Of a stretch of DNA of 64,000 bases, positions 1 to 12,515 are shown piece after piece. Each line of letters opens with the position of its first letter. Positions within the stretch are counted from its first letter, which is position 1. The stretch comes from Mycobacterium sp. SMC-8. Lineage in GTDB: Bacteria; Actinomycetota; Actinomycetes; Mycobacteriales; Mycobacteriaceae. The stretch covers positions 248,001-312,000 of the forward strand of contig NZ_CP079865.1 of the NCBI RefSeq assembly GCF_025263565.1. The letters are read 5' to 3'. The notes under the pieces are model-generated. The model had not been told where the DNA came from. It saw nothing but the letters and a program-made list of their open reading frames with translations, and did no database searches. A program made the position numbers and the translations under genes.

Positions 1-567
1 GCCCGGCGAGAACGCCAGGACCCAGTGGAACGTGTTGCGCGCCAGCACGGTCGCCAGCTCTTCGCCCCGCCCGGTGCCCAGCGCCGTGCCGCCGTGCAAC
101 GCGAACGGGACGTCGCTGCCCAGATGGGCGGCCAGCGCGTGCAGGTCGCGCCGGGGAACGCCGAGCTCCCACAGCGCGTTCATCGCCACCAGCACCGCGG
201 CCGCGTCCGCACTGCCGCCCGCCATGCCGCCGGCGACGGGGATCGTCTTCTCGATCGAGATCGCGACGTCTGGGGCGCGACCCACGTGCTCGGCCATCAG
301 TTCGGCGGCCCGCCAGGCGAGATTTCGGTGATCGGTCGGCAGCGCGTCGGAACCCTCGCCGGAGATCTCCAGCGACAGCACGTCGGCGGCACGCACGGTG
401 ACCTCGTCGAGCAGCGAGACCGCATGGAAAACCGTGGTCAGCTCGTGGTAGCCGTCGTCTCGGCGATCCCCGACATCGAGGTACAGGTTGACCTTGCCCG
501 GCACCCGGACCGTGACGGAACCCGTAGGGACCCGGTCGAATGCCGTATTACCGTCACGCGCGGACAC
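1..567 (-). CDS. ispE: 4-diphosphocytidyl-2-C-methyl-D-erythritol kinase, 3' end cut off by the window
   Basis: IspE is a cytosolic GHMP kinase that phosphorylates CDP-methylerythritol in the MEP route to isoprenoid precursors. The 189 residues seen are the N-terminal part of a family of about 300 residues. They include the substrate-binding PGKVNLYL segment near residue 23 and the glycine-rich ATP loop [15 protein letters not shown] at about 110-124. A GTG start at 567 gives the expected N-terminus; no strong ribosome binding site is visible, so it may be read by coupling or from its own promoter. It lies downstream of rsmA and rpfB on the same strand, the order known from mycobacteria. The reading frame is open to base 1, so truncation is due only to the window edge. 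Confidence 0.93.
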   Translation of the reverse strand, partial: MSARDGNTAFDRVPTGSVTVRVPGKVNLYLDVGDRRDDGYHELTTVFHAVSLLDEVTVRAADVLSLEISGEGSDALPTDHRNLAWRAAELMAEHVGRAPDVAISIEKTIPVAGGMAGGSADAAAVLVAMNALWELGVPRRDLHALAAHLGSDVPFALHGGTALGTGRGEELATVLARNTFHWVLAFSPG

Positions 568-583
568 TGCACGAACACTAACG

Positions 584-617
584 AAAAAGGACGACCCCGG
601 CGCACGGCCGGGGTCGT
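584..617 (-). terminator. hairpin with T-tract between rsmA and ispE
   Basis: A perfect 10-bp stem (591-600 with 608-617, loop of 7) is followed on the minus strand by CCTTTTT. This is an intrinsic-terminator shape directly after rsmA and before ispE. It would reduce read-through into ispE or act as an attenuator inside the operon. Confidence 0.6.
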
Positions 618-701
618 TCTGGGTGTCCTGCGGGCGCCGAAACCGCGCCCGGTGCGGCGCTCACATGGATTTGACCGCGTGGAACGTGATTCGGCGGGGG
701 G

Positions 702-2858
<2,157 letters not shown>

Positions 2859-2862
2859 AGGT

Positions 2863-3714
2863 CTAGGACCAGCAACTCGCCAGGCCGTACACCCGTTTCG
2901 CCGTAACGGAAGTCTGCTCCGCGATCGCCTCGGCCGACCGGCCGACCACGTCGGCCAGCGCTCGCACAGTGTAAGGCAGGCAGTAGGGCTCGTTCGGCGC
3001 GCCGCGGAACGGATGCGGGGTCAGAAACGGTGCGTCCGTCTCGACCAGCAGCTGCTCGGACGGAATCAGCGCGGCGGCTTCCCGCAGGTCACGGGCATTC
3101 TTGAAGCTGACCGTGCCGGACAGGCTGAGCACCCAGCCCTGGTCGACGCAGGTGCGGGCCATTGCGGCGCCGGACGAGAAACAGTGGAAGATCACAGTCT
3201 CGGGCGCCCCCTCGGCGCGCAATACGTCGAGCACCGCGGCGTCGGCGTCGCGGTTGTGGATCATCAGCGGCTTCCCGGTGCTCTTGGCCAGGTCGATGTG
3301 CCACGCGAACGCCTCGCGCTGCTCGGCGGGCTCGGCGCAGCCGTCCAACCGGCCCGGCCAGTACAAGTCCATCCCGGTCTCCCCCACCGCGACCACGCGC
3401 GGATGCGCGGCCAGACGCTCGATCACGGTGCGAGCCTCGTCGGTCAGCGCGTTGGCCCGGGTCGGATGCAGCGCCACCGCGGCGTACACCCGCGGGTCCC
3501 AGTCCGTCGCGTCGGCGGCCCACCGCGCCGCTTCCAGGTCATCGGCGATGGTCACGACGGCCTGCACCCCCGCCGAGGCGGCGCGGTCCAGGATGGCGCG
3601 CACGTCGTCGCCATTTCTGGCGCCGCAGGCGTCCAGATGGGTGTGAGCGTCGATCAGCGGGGTGAGGGGCTCCGGAATCGGCGGCGGCTCTCGCTTGGCA
3701 CTCACGGCCCACAC
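2863..3714 (-). CDS. tatD: TatD-family metal-dependent deoxyribonuclease
   Basis: TatD proteins are cytosolic TIM-barrel hydrolases with 3'-5' exonuclease or endonuclease activity on DNA. The 283-residue protein carries the metal-binding DAHTH motif at residues 22-26, the GETGMD segment that supplies a ligand glutamate, the HNRDAD and IFHCFSSG histidine segments, and the late ETDAPF aspartate. Length fits the family. GTG at 3714 or GTG at 3705 may start it. It is divergent from metG with only 17 bases between them, so both are likely transcribed from overlapping promoters with very short or no leaders, and it precedes rpfB on the same strand. Confidence 0.93.
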   Translation of the reverse strand: MWAVSAKREPPPIPEPLTPLIDAHTHLDACGARNGDDVRAILDRAASAGVQAVVTIADDLEAARWAADATDWDPRVYAAVALHPTRANALTDEARTVIERLAAHPRVVAVGETGMDLYWPGRLDGCAEPAEQREAFAWHIDLAKSTGKPLMIHNRDADAAVLDVLRAEGAPETVIFHCFSSGAAMARTCVDQGWVLSLSGTVSFKNARDLREAAALIPSEQLLVETDAPFLTPHPFRGAPNEPYCLPYTVRALADVVGRSAEAIAEQTSVTAKRVYGLASCWS

Positions 3715-3731
3715 TCTAGGGTGAACCCCAA

Positions 3732-5267
3732 ATGAGTCAGCCCTACTACATCACGACGGCGATCGCGTACCCCAACGGCGATCCGCACGTCGGACACGCC
3801 TACGAATACGTCGCCACCGACGCGATCGCCCGCTTCAAGCGGCTCGACGGCTTCGACGTCCGGTTCCTGACCGGCACCGATGTGCACGGGCTCAAGATGG
3901 CCGAGACCGCGGCCAAGCTGGGGATCCCCACCGCCGAACTGGCACGCGGCAACTCCGATGTGTTCCAGCGGCTTCAGGAGAAACTGAACATCTCCTTCGA
4001 TCGGTTTATCCGCACCAGCGACGCCGACCACTACGAAGCGTCCAAGGCGATCTGGACCCGCATGGTCGACGCGGGCGACGTCTACCTCGACAAGTACTCC
4101 GGCTGGTACTCGGTGCGTGACGAACGCTTCTTCACCGAGGCCGAGACCACGGTGGGTGAGGACGGCGTCCGGGTCGCCACCGAGACGGGCGCTCCGGTGA
4201 CCTGGACCGAAGAGGAGACCTATTTCTTCCGGCTGTCGGCCTACACCGACCGGCTGCTGGCCCACTATCAGGCGCACCCGGAGTTCATCGAGCCCGAGGT
4301 GCGGCGCAACGAGGTGGTCAGCTTCGTCTCCGGCGGGCTGCGCGACCTGTCGATCTCGCGGACCACGTTCGACTGGGGTGTGCCGGTGCCCGACCACCCC
4401 GACCACGTCATGTACGTGTGGGTGGACGCGCTGACCAACTATCTGACCGGCGTCGGTTTCCCCGACACCGAGTCGGCGGACTTCCGGCGGTACTGGCCGG
4501 CCGATCTGCACATGATCGGCAAGGACATCATCCGGTTCCACACCGTGTACTGGCCCGCGTTCTTGATGTCGGCGGGCATCGAGTTACCGAAAAAGGTGTT
4601 CGCACACGGCTTTCTGTTCAACCGCGGCGAGAAGATGAGCAAGTCCGTCGGCAACGTCGTCGACCCGACCGATCTGGTCGACACGTTCGGGGTGGACCAG
4701 CTGCGGTACTTCCTGCTGCGCGAGGTGCCGTTCGGGCAGGACGGCAGCTACAGCGAGGAAGGCATCATCTCGCGGATCAACGCCGACCTGGCCAACGAGT
4801 TCGGCAACCTGGCACAGCGCTCGCTGTCGATGGTGGCCAAGAATCTCGACGGCGTGGTGCCCCAGCCCGGCGCGTTCACCGCCGAGGACTCCGAGATGCT
4901 CGCCGCGGCCGACGCGCTGCTCGAACGTGTCCGCGGTCATTTCGAGGCGACGGCGATGCACCTTGCACTGGAGGCGATCTGGTCGGTGCTGGGCGCGGCC
5001 AACCGGTACTTCTCCGCGCAGGAGCCGTGGGTGCTGCGCAAGACCGACCCGGACCGGTTCGCGACCGTGCTCTACACGACCTTGGAGGTGGTGCGCATCG
5101 CCGCGCTCCTGAGCCAGCCCGTGATGCCCGCCTCGACGGCCAGACTGCTCGACCTGCTGGGCCGGCCCGCGGACCAGCGCTCCTTCGACACCATCGCGAC
5201 GCGGCTGGCACCGGGCACCGCCCTGCCCGCTCCGTCCGGTGTTTTCCCTCGCTACCAGGTGGACTGA
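3732..5267 (+). CDS. metG: methionyl-tRNA synthetase
   Basis: MetG charges tRNA-Met with methionine in the cytosol. The 511-residue class I synthetase shows the HIGH-type signature as PHVGHAYE at residues 18-25 and KMSKS at 301-305. It lacks a C-terminal EMAP-like tRNA-binding extension, as usual for the mycobacterial enzyme. The ATG follows the tatD start region by 17 bases; no Shine-Dalgarno sequence is evident, which fits leaderless translation. The next gene gdhA starts 4 bases after the stop, so the two probably share a transcript. Confidence 0.97.
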   Translation: MSQPYYITTAIAYPNGDPHVGHAYEYVATDAIARFKRLDGFDVRFLTGTDVHGLKMAETAAKLGIPTAELARGNSDVFQRLQEKLNISFDRFIRTSDADHYEASKAIWTRMVDAGDVYLDKYSGWYSVRDERFFTEAETTVGEDGVRVATETGAPVTWTEEETYFFRLSAYTDRLLAHYQAHPEFIEPEVRRNEVVSFVSGGLRDLSISRTTFDWGVPVPDHPDHVMYVWVDALTNYLTGVGFPDTESADFRRYWPADLHMIGKDIIRFHTVYWPAFLMSAGIELPKKVFAHGFLFNRGEKMSKSVGNVVDPTDLVDTFGVDQLRYFLLREVPFGQDGSYSEEGIISRINADLANEFGNLAQRSLSMVAKNLDGVVPQPGAFTAEDSEMLAAADALLERVRGHFEATAMHLALEAIWSVLGAANRYFSAQEPWVLRKTDPDRFATVLYTTLEVVRIAALLSQPVMPASTARLLDLLGRPADQRSFDTIATRLAPGTALPAPSGVFPRYQVD

Positions 5268-6620
<1,353 letters not shown>

Positions 6621-6647
6621 TGATCTGCGCCACATAGTGCGGCCACA

Positions 6648-6674
6648 TGTCACAGATCGGCGCCGCGCGGTGTC
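6648..6674 (+). promoter_or_regulatory. ECF41-like promoter
   Basis: TGTCACA (6648-6654), 16 bases, then TGTC (6671-6674). From memory the ECF41 sigma consensus is TGTCACA at -35 and CGTC at -10 with about 16 bases between; only one base differs here. The oxidoreductase-sigma operon starts 34 bases downstream, so autoregulation is likely. Confidence 0.6.
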
Positions 6675-6707
6675 TTGAGGGCACAAGCCCCGTCGAGAGG
6701 AGACACC

Positions 6708-7877
6708 ATGACCGCACCGCAGACCCACGTGATCGTGCTGGGAGGCGGCTACGCCGGCGTGATGGCAGCCAACCGGTTGATGTCACGTGACGACATCCGG
6801 GTGACCCTGGTCAACCCCCGGCCGCAGTTCGTCGAGCGCATCCGGCTGCACCAGCTCGCCGCCGGAAACGACGACGCCGTCGAGGATTTCCGCGCGGTCC
6901 TCAACACCGGCGTGCAGCTGGTGGTCGACACCGCTGACCGCATCGATGCGACCGCCCGCCAGGTGTCCCTCGGATCCGGCGGCACGCTGGACTACGACTA
7001 CGTGGTGTATGCCCTCGGCAGCACCGGCGACGTGCCTGCCGCCGTACCCGGCGCCGCCGAGTTCGCTTACCCGCTGGGCGAATTAGAGCAGGCCACCCGG
7101 TTGCGTGAGCGGCTGGCGGATGTGGCGACCCCCGCCCCGATCGTGGTGGTCGGCGGTGGGCTCACCGGAATAGAAGCGGCCTCGGAATTTGCCGAAGGGG
7201 GCCGTCGGGTGACCTTGGTCAGCCCGGTGGTGGGCCCGTCGCTGAGCCGAGCCGGACAGCGCTCGGTGAGCAAGCGGCTGCGCAGGCTCGGGGTGATTAC
7301 CGTGGCGTCCTTCGTCGTCTCCGTCGGCGCCGACCATGTGGCGTTGGCCGACGGCACCACGGTACCGAGCGCGGTGACGGTGTGGACCGCCGGTTTCGGT
7401 GTGCCCGGCTTGGCCGCGGCCAGCGGTCTGACGACCGACCGGGTAGGCCGCGTGATCACCCACGAGACATTGACCAGCGTCGACGACGACCGCATCGTGG
7501 CGGCCGGCGACGCCGCGGCGCCGTCGGGGTTGCCGTACCGGATGAGCTGCCAGGCAGGGCTGCCGCTGGGCGCACAGGCCGCCGACACCGTGCTGGCCAG
7601 GATCGCGCGAACCGCGCCCGCCGACGCCACCGTGCCGATGAGCGGCCAGTGCATCAGCCTGGGTCGCGGCGCGGGCACCGTGCAGCTGCAGCACAAGGAT
7701 GACACCCCGGTGAACCTGTACATCGGCGGGCGCGCGGGCGCGTTCGTCAAGGAGCAGGTGTGCCGGTTCACACTGAAATGGCTTGGCGCCGAAGCGCGTA
7801 AGCCCGGCTCCTACCGCTCGCTGAAGGGCCCGGACCGCTCCGCGCTGATCGCCGCCGAGGCGGTGCCCGTCCGATGA
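6708..7877 (+). CDS. FAD-dependent pyridine nucleotide-disulfide family oxidoreductase (NADH dehydrogenase-like)
   Basis: A 389-residue flavoprotein with two Rossmann folds: the FAD loop GGGYAG at about 12-17 and a second VVVGGGLTGIEAASEF for NAD(P)H near residue 145. Overall form resembles type II NADH dehydrogenases and carotenoid- or ferredoxin-linked reductases; the electron acceptor is unknown. The ATG at 6708 is preceded by AGAGGAGA, a strong ribosome binding site, which decides the start. Its stop overlaps the start of an ECF41-type sigma factor as ATGA, and an ECF41-like promoter lies upstream. Oxidoreductases are one of the three gene types typically paired with ECF41 sigma factors, so this is probably that sigma factor's main target. 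Confidence 0.9.
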   Translation: MTAPQTHVIVLGGGYAGVMAANRLMSRDDIRVTLVNPRPQFVERIRLHQLAAGNDDAVEDFRAVLNTGVQLVVDTADRIDATARQVSLGSGGTLDYDYVVYALGSTGDVPAAVPGAAEFAYPLGELEQATRLRERLADVATPAPIVVVGGGLTGIEAASEFAEGGRRVTLVSPVVGPSLSRAGQRSVSKRLRRLGVITVASFVVSVGADHVALADGTTVPSAVTVWTAGFGVPGLAAASGLTTDRVGRVITHETLTSVDDDRIVAAGDAAAPSGLPYRMSCQAGLPLGAQAADTVLARIARTAPADATVPMSGQCISLGRGAGTVQLQHKDDTPVNLYIGGRAGAFVKEQVCRFTLKWLGAEARKPGSYRSLKGPDRSALIAAEAVPVR

Positions 7878-8770
7878 CAACCACCCCGGGTGACGAACAC
7901 GCCGAACGGTTCACGCATCTGCGTCCGCTGCTGTTCACCATCGCCTACGAGATCCTGGGCAGCGCTACGGAATCCGACGATGTGCTGCAGGAAAGCTACC
8001 TGCGTTGGGCCGAGGTCGACCTGTCCCGGGTCGCCGACACCAAGGCCTACCTCGCCCAGCTCGTCACCCGGCAGGCGCTCAACGCGCTGCGCGCACAGTC
8101 CCGGCGGCGGGAGGAGTACGTAGGCCCGTGGCTGCCGGAACCTCTTCTCACAGAAGCGGATCCGTCTGCGGACGTGGTACTCGCCGAATCGGTGTCGATG
8201 GCGATGCTGGTGGTGCTGGAGACGCTGAGTCCGGACGAGCGCGCGGTGTTCGTGCTGCGCGAGGTGTTCGGATTCGAACATGACGAGATCGCCGCGGCGC
8301 TCGGGAAGTCGGCCGCCGCGGTCCGGCAGATGGCCCACCGCGCCCGCGAACACGTGCAGTCGAGGCGCAAGCGGTTCGAGCCCGTCGACCCGCAACTGTC
8401 CGCTGAGATCACCACGAAGTTCTTCTCCGCCGCCGCCACCGGCGACCTCGACGGCCTCCTGACGATGCTCGCGCCGGACGTGGTGTGGACCGCCGACAGC
8501 GACGGCAAGGTCAGCGCGGCCCGCAGGCCGGTGGCCGGCGCTGACCGGGTGGCCCGGTTGATCCTGGGCTTCGTCCGGCTCGCCGGGACCGAGGGCCGGG
8601 TCGAGCCGGCGATCTACAACAGCGCGCCCGCGCTGGTGCTCTACCTCGGCGACAACCTCGAGAGCGTGGTGACGTTCGAGGTGGTCGACGGCCGGATCAC
8701 GAACTTCTACGCGATGCGCAACCCGGAGAAGTTGGCGGGCGTGATGGTGCCCCGCCAGATCAGCCGATAA
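7874..8770 (+). CDS. ECF41-type sigma factor with fused SnoaL-like C-terminal domain
   Basis: A 298-residue alternative sigma factor. Region 2 (about 12-85) and region 4 (about 120-175, with a helix-turn-helix around HDEIAAALGKSAAAVRQM) are joined by a linker containing WLPEP (about 86-90), a hallmark of the ECF41 group. A NTF2/SnoaL-like domain follows (about 178-290); in characterised members this tail replaces an anti-sigma factor and tunes activity. The DGGGK motif of the group appears as DSDGKVSA. It overlaps the upstream oxidoreductase gene by four bases. Mycobacterial SigJ-type proteins have the same architecture, so a SigJ-like name is possible. Signal unknown. Confidence 0.93.
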   Translation: MTTTPGDEHAERFTHLRPLLFTIAYEILGSATESDDVLQESYLRWAEVDLSRVADTKAYLAQLVTRQALNALRAQSRRREEYVGPWLPEPLLTEADPSADVVLAESVSMAMLVVLETLSPDERAVFVLREVFGFEHDEIAAALGKSAAAVRQMAHRAREHVQSRRKRFEPVDPQLSAEITTKFFSAAATGDLDGLLTMLAPDVVWTADSDGKVSAARRPVAGADRVARLILGFVRLAGTEGRVEPAIYNSAPALVLYLGDNLESVVTFEVVDGRITNFYAMRNPEKLAGVMVPRQISR

Positions 8771-8777
8771 TGACCCG

Positions 8778-10016
8778 GTGCGCATCGAGCGACTCGGCGA
8801 TCTGGGCAGTGCCCCCGCGGTGCTGCGCGCGCTCGCGGCCGCGGCGGCACAGCGCGGCCTGCCCCCGCCGGCTGCGCTGACCGGAGACTGGTTCGGCTCC
8901 CGCGCGGTGATCGCGCCGTCGCTGCACGCCGGCGCGGTCGCGCCGCAAACCGTTTTCGACGTCGTCCCCGGCGACCGGCGGGACGGCCCGGTGGGCGGCG
9001 GCTGGTTCGGCTACCTGTCCTACCCCGATCCGGGTGCCGACGGGCTGGGCCCGCGGATCCCGGAGGCCGCAGGCGGTTGGTCGGACGCGGTGCTGCGGTG
9101 CGACCGCGACGGGCTGTGGTGGCATGAGAACCTTACCGGCGCAACTCTTCCCGGCTGGGTCGAGGAAGCCCTGCGGTCGGCTCCGGCCGAGCGGGACGCG
9201 GTGATCACCTGGAGTGAGGCCGATCGGGACGCGCACCGGCGCGGGGTGCTGGACTGCCTGGAGGCGATCGCGGCCGGCGAGGTGTACCAGGCGTGCGTGT
9301 GCACACAGTTCGCCGGCACCCTCCACGGCGCACCGGCCGACTTCTTCGCCAAGGTCGCCGCGCGCACGGCGCCGGCCCGCGCCGCGTTCGTCGCCGGGGA
9401 CTGGGGTGCGGTGGCGTCGCTGTCGCCGGAGCTGTTCCTGCGCCGCCGCGGCGAAGCGGTGACGTCGAGCCCGATCAAGGGCACGCTGCCCGACACCGCC
9501 GACCCGGCGGTGCTGCGGGCGTCGGTCAAGGACGTCGCGGAGAACATCATGATCGTCGACCTGGTCCGCAATGATCTGGGCCGGGTCGCCCGCACGGGTT
9601 CGGTGTCGGTGCCCGAACTGCTGGCGGTCCGGCCGGCTCCCGGCGTGTGGCATCTGGTCTCGACGGTGTCGGCCCGGGTGCCCACCGACCTGCCGATGGC
9701 CGACCTGCTGGAAGCGACGTTCCCGCCGGCGTCGGTCACCGGCACCCCGAAGACCCGGGCCCGGCGGCTGCTGACCGGATGGGAGCCGTCACGACGCGGG
9801 ATCTACTGCGGCACAATAGGTCTGGCTTCACCAGTGGCAGGCTGCGAGCTCAACGTCGCGATCCGCACGGTGGAGTTCGCCGCCGACGGCAGCGCGGTGC
9901 TCGGCGTCGGCGGAGGCATCACCGCCGACTCCGACCCCACCCGCGAGTGGGAGGAGTGTCTGCACAAGGCCGCCCCGATCATCGGCCGTGGCGCCGGCTC
10001 ACTGGCGCGCGCGTAG
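8778..10016 (+). CDS. pabB: aminodeoxychorismate synthase component I
   Basis: PabB converts chorismate plus ammonia into 4-amino-4-deoxychorismate on the way to folate. The 412-residue protein is a chorismate-binding enzyme with an N-terminal subdomain and the conserved C-terminal block ending in GGGITADSDPTREWEE. The SSPIKGT segment carries the lysine that separates aminodeoxychorismate synthases (PIKGT) from anthranilate synthases (PIAGT). GTG at 8778 is the first good start, 7 bases after the sigma gene. The last 18 bases overlap the end of the convergent rsmI gene. Confidence 0.9.
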   Translation: MRIERLGDLGSAPAVLRALAAAAAQRGLPPPAALTGDWFGSRAVIAPSLHAGAVAPQTVFDVVPGDRRDGPVGGGWFGYLSYPDPGADGLGPRIPEAAGGWSDAVLRCDRDGLWWHENLTGATLPGWVEEALRSAPAERDAVITWSEADRDAHRRGVLDCLEAIAAGEVYQACVCTQFAGTLHGAPADFFAKVAARTAPARAAFVAGDWGAVASLSPELFLRRRGEAVTSSPIKGTLPDTADPAVLRASVKDVAENIMIVDLVRNDLGRVARTGSVSVPELLAVRPAPGVWHLVSTVSARVPTDLPMADLLEATFPPASVTGTPKTRARRLLTGWEPSRRGIYCGTIGLASPVAGCELNVAIRTVEFAADGSAVLGVGGGITADSDPTREWEECLHKAAPIIGRGAGSLARA

Positions 10017-10835
10017 CACCGCGTCGTAGAGCTCGCGCTTGGACGGGGCGCCCGGATTCGCGGCGACCACCTGCGCGCACGCGTCCTTCACGCGCATGCC
10101 GTCGTCGACCAGACGGTTCACCTCGACCACCAGCTCCGCCGGATCCGCCGACGGCGTCGCACCGGCCAGCACCACGGTGATCTCGCCCAGTACCCCGTCG
10201 GCGGCCCATTCGGCGAGCTCCCCGAGGGTGCCACGGACGACCTCCTCGTGCGTCTTGGTCAGTTCCCGGCACACCGCCGCGCGGCGTCGGGGGCCCAGCA
10301 CCTCGACGGCGTCGCCGAGGGTCTCGGCAAGTCGGCGCGGTGACTCGAAGAACACGCAGGTGCGCGGCTCGGCGGCCAGCGACTGCAGCCAGGTGCGACG
10401 GGCGGTCTGTCGGCGCGGCGCGAAGCCCTCGAAACAGAACCGTTCCGACGGCAGGCCGGCGACGGCCAGCGCGGTGGTGACCGCCGACGGGCCGGGCAGG
10501 CATTGCACGGGCAGCTCGTTGTCCACACACGCCGCCACCAGCCGATAACCGGGGTCGCTGATCAACGGCATCCCCGCGTCACTGACCAGCAGCACGGTCG
10601 CACCGCCCTTGATGTCGTCGAGCAGCGCGGGCACCCGGGAGGCCTCGTTCTGGTCGTAGAGGCTGACGATCCGCCCGGCGGGCTTCACCTCCAGCGCCGT
10701 CGCCAGCGTGCGGACCCTGCGGGTGTCCTCGGCGGCGATCACATCGGCGCTGCGCAGCGCCCGCACCAGCCGCGCCGACGCATCCGAGGGCTGCCCCAGC
10801 GGCGTGGCGGCCACCAACAGTCGTCCGGCCGTCAT
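9999..10835 (-). CDS. rsmI: 16S rRNA (cytidine1402-2'-O)-methyltransferase RsmI
   Basis: RsmI 2'-O-methylates C1402 of 16S rRNA in the decoding centre, using SAM. The 278-residue protein has the tetrapyrrole-methylase fold: N-terminal GRLLVAATPLG, EDTRR near residue 36, LVSDAGMPLISDPGY about 83-97 and the GPSAVTTALAVAGL loop about 114-127. Length fits. The ATG at 10835 is chosen because the family N-terminus begins there; the frame stays open far upstream but that part runs antisense to the mannosyltransferase gene. It is divergent from that gene with 24 bases between the starts, as in M. tuberculosis Rv1003/Rv1002c. Confidence 0.95.
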   Translation of the reverse strand: MTAGRLLVAATPLGQPSDASARLVRALRSADVIAAEDTRRVRTLATALEVKPAGRIVSLYDQNEASRVPALLDDIKGGATVLLVSDAGMPLISDPGYRLVAACVDNELPVQCLPGPSAVTTALAVAGLPSERFCFEGFAPRRQTARRTWLQSLAAEPRTCVFFESPRRLAETLGDAVEVLGPRRRAAVCRELTKTHEEVVRGTLGELAEWAADGVLGEITVVLAGATPSADPAELVVEVNRLVDDGMRVKDACAQVVAANPGAPSKRELYDAVLRARQ

Positions 10836-10859
10836 GCCACACAGCCTACGATCGCAGGC

Positions 10860-12437
10860 GTGAGCGCCACCGCGGACGTGAGGAGCGAGAGCACCTTCGC
10901 CGACCAACTCCACAGAAGCGGTCGCTCGGTCCCGGTCATCAGCCCCGGCCCGGTGATCCCGGTCGCCGACTTCGGCCCGCTGGACCGGATGCGGGGCTGG
11001 GTGATGACCGCCGTGATCACCGCGCTCGCCGCGATCACCAGGTTTTTGAACCTCGGTTCCCCCACCGACGCGGGCACCCCGATCTTCGACGAGAAGCACT
11101 ACGCGCCGCAGGCCTGGCAGATGCTGCACAACGGCGGGGTCGAGGACAATCCCGGCTACGGCCTGGTGGTGCATCCGCCCGTCGGCAAGCAGCTGATCGC
11201 GCTCGGCGAGGCGATCTTCGGCTACAACGGCCTGGGCTGGCGATTCACCGGCGCGGTGTGCGGGGTCATCCTGGTGCTGCTGGTGGTGCGCATCGCACGC
11301 CGGATCAGCCGATCCACCCTCGTCGGTGGGGTCGCCGGCCTGCTGCTGATCGCCGACGGCGTCAGCTTCGTCACCGCCCGGACCGCGCTGCTGGACGGCT
11401 TCCTGACGGTGTTCGTGGTCGCGGCGTTCGGCGCTCTGATCGTCGACCGTGACCAGGTGCGGGAACGGATGCATGTGGCGTTTCTGGAAGGCCGGATCGC
11501 CGAGACGGCGTGGGGGCCGCGTCTGGGGGTGCGGTGGTGGCGGTTCGGCGCCGGTGTGCTGCTCGGGCTGGCATGCGCGACGAAGTGGTCGGGCCTGTAC
11601 TTCGTGATGTTCTTCGGCATCATGACCGTCGCGTTCGACGTCGCCGCCCGCAAGCAGTACCACGTGCCGCGGCCGTGGCTGGGCGCCTTCCGCCGCGACG
11701 TCGGTCCGGCACTGTACGCGCTGGTACTGATCCCGTTCGGGGTGTACCTGGCGTCCTACACGCCGTGGTTTGCCTCCGAGACCGCCGTGGACCGCTATCA
11801 GGTGGGACGCTCCCTCGGACCGGACAGTGCGCTGCCGGTCCCGGACGCCCTCCGGTCGCTGTGGCACTACACCTACGCGGCCTACCGCTTCCACTCCGGC
11901 CTGACCAATGCTGACGGCAACCACCACCCGTGGGAGTCCAAGCCGTGGGCCTGGCCGATGTCGCTGCGCCCGGTGCTGTACGCGATCGACACCGAGAACG
12001 TGTCGGGGTGCGGTGCGCAGTCGTGCGTCAAAGCGGTGATGCTGGTCGGCACGCCGGCGCTGTGGTTCCTCGCGGTGCCCGTGCTGGCCTGGGCGGTGTG
12101 GCGGTCGTTCGTGAAGCGGGACTGGCGGTATGCCGCGCTGCTGGTCGGCTACAGCGCCGGCTTCCTGCCCTGGTTCGCCGACATCGACCGGCAGATGTAC
12201 TTCTTCTACGCCGCGACCATGGCGCCGTTCCTGGTGATGATCATCGCGATGATCCTCGGCGACATCCTGTACAAACCGGGGCAGAACGCCGAGCGGCGGA
12301 CCCTGGGGCTGCTGGTGGTGTGCAGCTATGTGGCGCTGGTGATCACGAACTTCGCGTGGCTGTACCCGATCCTGACCGGGCTGCCGATCTCCCAGCAGAC
12401 GTGGAACATGCAGATCTGGCTGCCGTCCTGGCGGTAG
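10860..12437 (+). CDS. pmt: polyprenyl-phosphate-mannose:protein O-mannosyltransferase
   Basis: This integral membrane GT39 enzyme moves mannose from polyprenyl-phosphate-mannose onto serine or threonine residues of proteins leaving the cell through Sec. The 525-residue product has about ten hydrophobic spans, the catalytic acidic pair in FDEKHYAPQAW near residue 74, and a C-terminal mannosyltransferase (PMT_4TMC) region with HHPWESKPWAW and FLPWFADIDRQMYFFY. The GTG start at 10860 gives a short cytosolic tail before the first membrane span. It corresponds to Rv1002c. Many substrates of this enzyme are lipoproteins of the kind encoded nearby. Confidence 0.94.
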   Translation: MSATADVRSESTFADQLHRSGRSVPVISPGPVIPVADFGPLDRMRGWVMTAVITALAAITRFLNLGSPTDAGTPIFDEKHYAPQAWQMLHNGGVEDNPGYGLVVHPPVGKQLIALGEAIFGYNGLGWRFTGAVCGVILVLLVVRIARRISRSTLVGGVAGLLLIADGVSFVTARTALLDGFLTVFVVAAFGALIVDRDQVRERMHVAFLEGRIAETAWGPRLGVRWWRFGAGVLLGLACATKWSGLYFVMFFGIMTVAFDVAARKQYHVPRPWLGAFRRDVGPALYALVLIPFGVYLASYTPWFASETAVDRYQVGRSLGPDSALPVPDALRSLWHYTYAAYRFHSGLTNADGNHHPWESKPWAWPMSLRPVLYAIDTENVSGCGAQSCVKAVMLVGTPALWFLAVPVLAWAVWRSFVKRDWRYAALLVGYSAGFLPWFADIDRQMYFFYAATMAPFLVMIIAMILGDILYKPGQNAERRTLGLLVVCSYVALVITNFAWLYPILTGLPISQQTWNMQIWLPSWR

Positions 12438-12448
12438 CCGCGTTCGCC

Positions 12449-12511
12449 TCGCGAAACCGCCACCACGGTAGTCAGCTGTCGCGATCCGCTACCGTGATGG
12501 CGGTTTCGCGA
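12449..12511. terminator. bidirectional hairpin between pmt and arcA
   Basis: Twenty-three-base inverted arms (12449-12471 and 12489-12511) with one mismatch and a 17-base loop lie in the 78-base gap between convergent genes. The symmetry suits transcription termination from both sides, though there is no long T-run. Confidence 0.65.
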
Positions 12512-12515
12512 AGTG

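Noticed and set aside
10836..11927. Long upstream extension of the rsmI frame on the minus strand
   Set aside because: It runs antisense through the mannosyltransferase gene; the conserved RsmI N-terminus begins at 10835.
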